Shown: positions 6,680 through 10,357 of the stretch, piece by piece
Numbering within the stretch: the first letter of the stretch is position 1
Layout of the letters: each line of letters starts with the position of its first letter
DNA from: Candidatus Caldipriscus sp. T1.2
GTDB lineage: Bacteria; Hydrothermota; Hydrothermia; LBFQ01
DNA: 10,357 nt
Assembly (NCBI GenBank): GCA_000980735.1
Contig: LBFQ01000013.1
Coordinates: forward strand, 9,846 to 20,202
Reading direction: 5' to 3'
Notes under the pieces: model-generated
The model's database searches: none
Seen by the model: only the letters and a program-made list of their open reading frames with translations
What the model was told of the DNA's origin: nothing
Translations under genes and position numbers: made by a program

Positions 6680-6706
6680 TCACCCTTATAATATCCAAAG
6701 TATGAT
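6584..6706 (+). repeat. Direct repeat R1, right copy
   Basis: This is the partner of 5273-5395. It ends at the ATGAT that starts the intact paralog at 6702. Recombination between the two R1 copies would excise the methyltransferase segment (1,311 bp period) and restore a normal A-to-B junction. Confidence 0.9.
6687..6692 (+). promoter_or_regulatory. -10 box (TATAAT) of leaderless promoter for paralog B
   Basis: A perfect TATAAT is followed after 9 nt by ATG at 6702, with no Shine-Dalgarno sequence. The same spacer occurs at 5371-5390. Confidence 0.6.
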
Positions 6707-7610
6707 GTGGTTAATATCCTTACCTGTTGCGCCTATGTATGGGATATGGAGGGGTAGTATAAATACCCCCCAAGTAAGGACATCCTACAAGCCCTTCTCC
6801 CTCGACTGGCTCGGCGTAGTGGAAGGTAGATACTGGGACTACACGATAACGGGTATCCTATACGGAAACGGAACCGAAAGGGATAGCGTATTCCTCGTGG
6901 GAACCATAGGACCTACTGACTTCCCTTACTGCACCTTCTCCAGCTCCCTTCCCGGGGCGAACTACCAACGCTTTATGAATACGGACTCCACCGGTCCCCA
7001 AACCGATACAGGTTTCATATACTTCCGTCAGGGCTACGATGACCTTTACGGGGAAGATGGGCTTATAGTTATGAAGTACAACCCCTCGCTTGGAAATAAC
7101 TGGGAAGCAGTGGACACCTGCCTAATAAGGCTGAACACGAGATATCCAATAGGTGACATTGACGGGGACAGTAGAGTAGACTCCTTCTGGGTTAAATCTT
7201 CAACGGCTAGGGTTGCGAACATATCCGGGTCTAGCTACTTTATAACTATATCCCCTTTGAGGTACGCGGCTTGGAGCTCCCTACTTTCGTCCTTTTACAA
7301 CATAGATTCCATCGTGATTTGGGACTATTACCGCTTTAAGTTCAACGAGACCTTCGGGAAGGTGGAGGAACACCTTGACAGCGAGAGGATAAGGTACTAT
7401 ATGTTTGGTTTTCCCGCCTTGGATACCGCATTTAGGAACTTATATCACAAAGTTGCGATCACTTCAATAAGCGAGGCTTCCAAAGAGATAACATCCGGCG
7501 AGGTTAGGGTTTATACCGCAGACGGTAGGTACGTCGGGAAGTTCGTCCCGAACAGGAAGGGGATTTATTTTGTGGTTTCAAATAGGACGCGGAAGGTTAT
7601 AGTAAGATAA
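6702..7610 (+). CDS. Paralog B: secreted protein with type IX-like C-terminal tail
   Basis: The product is 302 residues. The N terminus MMWLISLPVAPMYG is hydrophobic but lacks basic residues, so it is only a weak signal peptide. The body repeats the blocks of the product at 4574: WLG-x(4)-YWDYT, GTERDSVF, MKYNPSLGNNWEA and FGKVEEHLDS. A DIDGDSRVD loop at residues 152-160 resembles a calcium-binding EF-hand/dockerin loop. The last 36 residues (267-302) form a type IX-like sorting tail with VYTADGRYVGK, KGIYFVV and TRKVIVR. Such tails direct outer-membrane export and surface attachment in Bacteroidota and relatives. No type IX machinery gene is in the window. The body matches no family I recognise. 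A strong hairpin terminator follows immediately. Confidence 0.78.
   Translation: MMWLISLPVAPMYGIWRGSINTPQVRTSYKPFSLDWLGVVEGRYWDYTITGILYGNGTERDSVFLVGTIGPTDFPYCTFSSSLPGANYQRFMNTDSTGPQTDTGFIYFRQGYDDLYGEDGLIVMKYNPSLGNNWEAVDTCLIRLNTRYPIGDIDGDSRVDSFWVKSSTARVANISGSSYFITISPLRYAAWSSLLSSFYNIDSIVIWDYYRFKFNETFGKVEEHLDSERIRYYMFGFPALDTAFRNLYHKVAITSISEASKEITSGEVRVYTADGRYVGKFVPNRKGIYFVVSNRTRKVIVR
7429..7544 (+). repeat. Direct repeat R2, right copy (inside paralog B tail)
   Basis: This is the partner of 6495-6610. It encodes AFRNLYHKVAITSISEASKE and the start of the tail strand. Confidence 0.85.
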
Positions 7611-7615
7611 AAGGG

Positions 7616-7641
7616 AGGGGGGCGAAAGCCCCCCTTTTTTT
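7616..7641 (+). terminator. Rho-independent terminator after paralog B
   Basis: The stem AGGGGGGC / GCCCCCCT closes a GAAA tetraloop (7624-7627) and is followed by a run of seven T (7635-7641). It lies 6 nt after the TAA of the gene at 6702. The opposite strand has a shorter T-rich side (CCCTTTTA), so it may also stop the minus-strand transcript ending at 7640. Confidence 0.92.
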
Positions 7642-7798
7642 ATTTCAAGAACATCTTCACCACAACATATCCCAAAAATAGTCCAACTATCCCCATAATC
7701 CCAGCCAAAGTTTGAGGTGCGGGAACCGGAAGTTTAAGCAATGCAAAAATAGCCCCGGTTATAAAACCCGTTAAGAAGGCGAGGATTATTTCTTTCAG
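7640..7798 (-). CDS. XapX/DUF1427-like small membrane protein, apparent CTG start
   Basis: This is a 52-residue protein with two hydrophobic helices, AFLTGFITGAIFALL (about residues 7-21) and a second at about residues 31-46. The loop between them, KLPVPAPQTLAGIMG, is the signature of the XapX/DUF1427 family of tiny membrane proteins; their function is not established. No ATG, GTG or TTG lies in frame before the first helix. The best start is CTG at 7798, which overlaps the upstream TGA as CTGA and has an AGGAGGGG site 6 nt before it. It ends inside the T-run of the shared terminator. It is the last gene of the minus-strand unit from 8856. Confidence 0.75.
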   Translation of the reverse strand: MKEIILAFLTGFITGAIFALLKLPVPAPQTLAGIMGIVGLFLGYVVVKMFLK

Positions 7799-8856
7799 GA
7801 GAGACCCCTCCTTATAGCTTCGTCTATCGCGGACCAGAAGGGATCCACCCTCGGATGCTCAAGGGGCCTTTGCCCATCCTTATCCACCAGCCACATACCC
7901 TTTTCCCTCGGTAAAAGCTCCCCCACTATCTCCGCCGGTATCCCCTTTTCCCTAAGTCTCCTTACGACCTCATCCGCCTTATCTCCAACCGCAGAAATTA
8001 TTAGGGTTCCCTCGCTTATCGCGGAATAAGGTTCAATGTTGAAAAGTTTGCAAATTTCAAGGACACCTTCATAAACGGGTATTTTGTCCTTGTAAAGGAT
8101 CACCCCTACGTTTGAAGCTTGAGCCATCTCATAAACTCCCCCCAATATACCGCACTCCGTTGCATCATGCATAGCCCTAACCCCCTCTTCCCTATATCCA
8201 ACCGAAACCGCTGTTAAGGCATCATCAACCGTGCTCATTTTATAAAATAATTCCCTACCCTTCTCCGCTATCTCGCTCCCGAGATTTTCCGCTATGTAAT
8301 TCGGGAACAAGTTTGCAAAAATTCCAACGGTTTCCACCGCGGGTCCTTTGGTAATTATCAATGCATCCCCGGGTTGGGCCATCTTTGGCGTTAAAAACTT
8401 GTCCTCGTCCCCTATGGATATGAGGTCGCTCCTCCCACCATTGGGTAATCCGTTCCGGGATATCTGGCGGTGTGCCCCGCGACCACCATAGCTCCGTACT
8501 TCTTACTTTCCTCGTCCCAAACCCTCCAAATTATTCAAACTCCTCCTCGGTTATACTCATTGGAAGGTTGAAATCTACGGAGATGTACGCGGGTGGGAAG
8601 CCGGAAGTTGTAACATCGGAAGCCAATATGTGCCAAGCGAACCACGCCGCCCTCTCCCAACCGTAAGCGGGTAGGATATACACCGGGTCGGTAGTTAGGA
8701 TCATCACCTTTCCGTTCCCGATCCTTACGACCCCGTATCTACTCCATGCTGGGGAGGTACGATGACCTCCTCCCTTTTTGCCCCAAGCCTCGGAAATATA
8801 TAATTGTCAAAAAATTCGGGTGAAATCTTGCCAATGGTTGGAAATTTTACCTTCAT
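7795..8856 (-). pseudogene. AIR-synthase/HypE-related protein, interrupted by three -1 frameshifts
   Basis: Conceptual repair gives about 354 residues from ATG at 8856 to TGA at 7795. It begins MKVKFPTIGKISPEFF and continues through VVRIGNGKVMILTTDPVYI and AMVVAGHTARYPGTDYP. The unbroken C-terminal part holds QPGDALIITKG, VRAMHDATECGILGGVYEMA and SEGTLIISAVG. These are typical of the AIRS N- and C-terminal domains shared by PurM, ThiL, SelD and HypE (ATP-dependent enzymes). The cysteine tail of true HypE is absent, so the substrate is unknown. Breaks lie near 8731-8734, 8534-8535 and 8424-8425. Each is cured by one extra base in a G, A or C run, read on the minus strand. Between breaks the frame is clean, which suggests sequencing or assembly error or very recent decay. 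Confidence 0.78.
7805..7812 (-). promoter_or_regulatory. Shine-Dalgarno site supporting the CTG start
   Basis: AGGAGGGG on the minus strand is 6 nt before the CTG at 7798, within the last codons of the upstream gene. Its position is ideal for that codon and poor for any later candidate. Confidence 0.6.
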
Positions 8857-8865
8857 AGGTTGGGT

Positions 8866-8871
8866 ATTTTA
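8866..8871 (-). promoter_or_regulatory. -10 box (TAAAAT) of leaderless promoter for the AIRS-like gene
   Basis: TAAAAT on the minus strand ends 9 nt before the ATG at 8856. The next bases, ACCCAACC, echo the ACCCGCAC that follows the box at 4537-4542. No ribosome binding site is seen. Confidence 0.5.
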
Positions 8872-8889
8872 ATGGGGTAAATGCAACTT

Positions 8890-8895
8890 TAAAAT
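8890..8895 (+). promoter_or_regulatory. -10 box (TAAAAT) of near-leaderless promoter for the BamD-like gene
   Basis: TAAAAT ends 10 nt before the GTG at 8906. No Shine-Dalgarno sequence lies between. It shares a 49-bp divergent island with the minus-strand gene starting at 8856. Confidence 0.45.
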
Positions 8896-8905
8896 TCCCG
8901 ACCTT

Positions 8906-9526
8906 GTGAGGAGATATTTTGTACTATTTGCACTACTGCTCTCCTGCTCAACATTCAGAAGGGGCGAGAAAATAAACATAGTTATTCCCGAAGAATCCTT
9001 TAAGGCGGGGATTGAACTATTTGAGAGGGGGAAATATAACGAGGCAATAAAGAAATTTAAGGAGGTTTTATACGTCACCGGTTATGGAGATCTTGCGAAC
9101 AAAAGCCAATACTACATCTCCCTATCTTACTTCAAACTTAAAGATTACGATCAGGCGATCTTGGAATTCAGGACGCTTTTGGAAAATTATACGGGTTTGG
9201 GGGATACCCTTAAGGCAAGCGCCCTTTTGTACCTCGCAAGGGCTTATAACGAGAAATACAAGAATCTCTACCTTGACATATCCGAGATTGATATGGGACT
9301 ATATTACGCCCAGAGACTCAAGGGAATGGGGATATTCTCCGATTCCGCGAATAAAGTAATATCAGAGATCCTTTACAAAAAGGCTACAAAACTCTTGCTT
9401 GAAGCGGATGTTTATAGGAAGCTGAAGGTTGATAGATCTTGGAGGTTGTACCTTGAAGAATTTTTAAGACTTTACCCAAATGACCCGAGGGTGGATTCCG
9501 TAAAGGCGCTTTTAAACTCCCAATGA
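8906..9526 (+). CDS. BamD-like TPR lipoprotein
   Basis: The product has 206 residues and starts at GTG. A short signal peptide ends in the lipobox LLSC, with C14 as the lipidation site. At least three helix-turn-helix TPR-like units follow: about residues 27-58 (GIELFERGKYNEAIKKFKEV), 63-95 (YYISLSYFKLKDYDQAILEF) and from 101 onward (ALLYLARAYNEKY). A final unit carries LEEFLRLYPNDPRVD, a pattern common in BamD/YfiO. BamD is the essential lipoprotein partner of BamA in barrel assembly. At 206 residues this is somewhat shorter than the usual ~245, so a general TPR lipoprotein is the alternative. Its stop overlaps the next start as ATGA, coupling it to the NadD fusion. Confidence 0.75.
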   Translation: MRRYFVLFALLLSCSTFRRGEKINIVIPEESFKAGIELFERGKYNEAIKKFKEVLYVTGYGDLANKSQYYISLSYFKLKDYDQAILEFRTLLENYTGLGDTLKASALLYLARAYNEKYKNLYLDISEIDMGLYYAQRLKGMGIFSDSANKVISEILYKKATKLLLEADVYRKLKVDRSWRLYLEEFLRLYPNDPRVDSVKALLNSQ

Positions 9527-10357
9527 GGATAGGTCTTTTCGGCGGGAGGTTTGACCCTCCTCACTTTGGGCATCTCCTCCTTGCCAGGGATCTTGTGGAA
9601 AAAGGAATATTGGATGAGGTTAGGTTCTTGGTAAATTATCATCCCCCGCACAAGGAGGTTTTGGCTTCTTACTTTCACAGGGTTAGAATGGTGGAGATCT
9701 TAATAGGTGGGGAGAGGGGATTAAGGGTGGACACTTTCGAAGGAGAATTGGGAATTTCACCATCTTACACATACCATGTTCTGAGGGCTTATAGGGAGAA
9801 ATTTAAGTTTGGGGAGATTTATTTTATACTAGGGGCCGATCAGATGGCGGAAATAAAAAGTTGGAAAAATTACCTTGAACTTCCAAACCTCGCAAAATTC
9901 TTGGTCCTTGCAAGGGGGGACATAAATATCCCGGAAGAAATAAAAAGGCTTTTTAACCCAATTTTGGTAAAGCATAGGTTAATAGAGATATCCTCTTCGG
10001 AGATAAGGGGGAGATTAAAAGAGGGGTTGAGCATAAAGGGTTTAACCGCGGAGGGTGTAATAGATTACATAACGGTTAACGGTTTGTACGTTGGGGGTTC
10101 GAATTACGAGGTTTTCGTTGATGGGGGATCAAAGGGAAACCCGGGGGTTATGAAATACGCCTTTGTTGTTAGGTTGAATGGAAGGGAGATTTACAAGGAA
10201 TTTGGTGAAATAGGGTATGGAACGAACAACGAAGCGGAATACAACGCCCTACTAAAGGCCCTAAGGTGGCTTAAGGAGAACAGGATTTTGGGCGCAAAGA
10301 TTTATATGGACTCCCAGCTTGTGGTGAACCAGATTAAGGGTTTGTACAGCGTTAAGG
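9523..10357 (+). CDS. nadD: NadD-RNase HI fusion protein (3' end beyond window)
   Basis: One uninterrupted frame of 278 codons reaches the right edge. Residues 1-190 form a complete nicotinate-nucleotide adenylyltransferase, which makes deamido-NAD from NaMN and ATP. It has GLFGGRFDPPHFGH with the HxGH nucleotidyltransferase motif (H14, H17), HPPHK, LGAD at 103-106 and ISSSEIR at 156-162. It ends in VIDYITVNGLYV, where stand-alone NadD normally stops. After a short GGSN linker, residues 195 onward are an RNase HI domain: FVDGGSKGNPG (D200), TNNEAEYNAL (E239) and MDSQLVVNQIKG (D263) supply three of the four catalytic acids. The last would lie past the edge. The start ATG overlaps the previous stop. 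I know of no standard NadD with this partner. Both domains look intact. Confidence 0.9.
   Translation, partial: MRIGLFGGRFDPPHFGHLLLARDLVEKGILDEVRFLVNYHPPHKEVLASYFHRVRMVEILIGGERGLRVDTFEGELGISPSYTYHVLRAYREKFKFGEIYFILGADQMAEIKSWKNYLELPNLAKFLVLARGDINIPEEIKRLFNPILVKHRLIEISSSEIRGRLKEGLSIKGLTAEGVIDYITVNGLYVGGSNYEVFVDGGSKGNPGVMKYAFVVRLNGREIYKEFGEIGYGTNNEAEYNALLKALRWLKENRILGAKIYMDSQLVVNQIKGLYSVK

Noticed and set aside
7795..8856. Programmed ribosomal frameshifting to produce the AIRS-like protein
   Set aside because: Three separate shifts would be needed and none of the sites shows a classic slippery heptamer with a downstream structure.
1..10357. CRISPR array, tRNA, rRNA or riboswitch
   Set aside because: No regularly spaced repeats, cloverleaf-like sequence or conserved RNA motif was seen on either strand. 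Gaps between genes are under about 140 nt, counting remnants as genes.

Overview
The window looks like chromosome from a thermophilic or candidate-phylum Gram-negative bacterium. Proteins have an outer membrane (FadL-type barrel, BamD-like lipoprotein), and secreted proteins end in a type IX secretion-like C-terminal tail. A WOR-3 / Hydrothermae-like lineage would fit, but this is inferred from protein style, not from a marker gene. Genes are tightly packed, mostly in short operons with ATGA-type overlaps. They run outward from three compact divergent promoter islands (1505-1536, 4529-4573, 8857-8905).

Layout. 1-1504 (minus): a small lipoprotein followed by a HerA-type ATPase that runs off the left edge. 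1537-2367 (plus): an EamA/DMT transporter. 2355-4528 (minus): a two-gene operon with a membrane-anchored conserved protein of unknown function, then a FadL/OmpP1-like outer-membrane barrel. 4574-7610 (plus): two paralogous proteins with type IX-like tails. Between them lie an A/T-rich DNA methyltransferase gene, foreign in composition, and the orphaned tail of a third paralog. A strong hairpin terminator closes this block. 7640-8856 (minus): an AIR-synthase/HypE-related gene broken by three single-base frameshifts, followed by a 52-residue XapX/DUF1427 membrane protein that appears to start at CTG. 8906-10357 (plus): a BamD-like TPR lipoprotein overlapping a gene in which NadD is fused in frame to RNase HI; the fusion runs off the right edge.

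Main observations. (1) An uninterrupted frame joins a complete nicotinate-nucleotide adenylyltransferase to an RNase HI domain. (2) Every native operon head carries a TA[T/A/G]AAT hexamer ending 6-10 nt before the start codon, which implies leaderless mRNAs. Several operon-internal genes and the foreign methyltransferase use Shine-Dalgarno sites instead. (3) The methyltransferase replaced the body of a third tandem paralog. Its promoter and start codon remain on one side and its last ~60 codons on the other, so near-identical repeats flank the insert.

Functionally this is a mixed region of envelope, DNA-maintenance and NAD metabolism genes. No complete defence system, CRISPR, rRNA, tRNA or transposase is visible.
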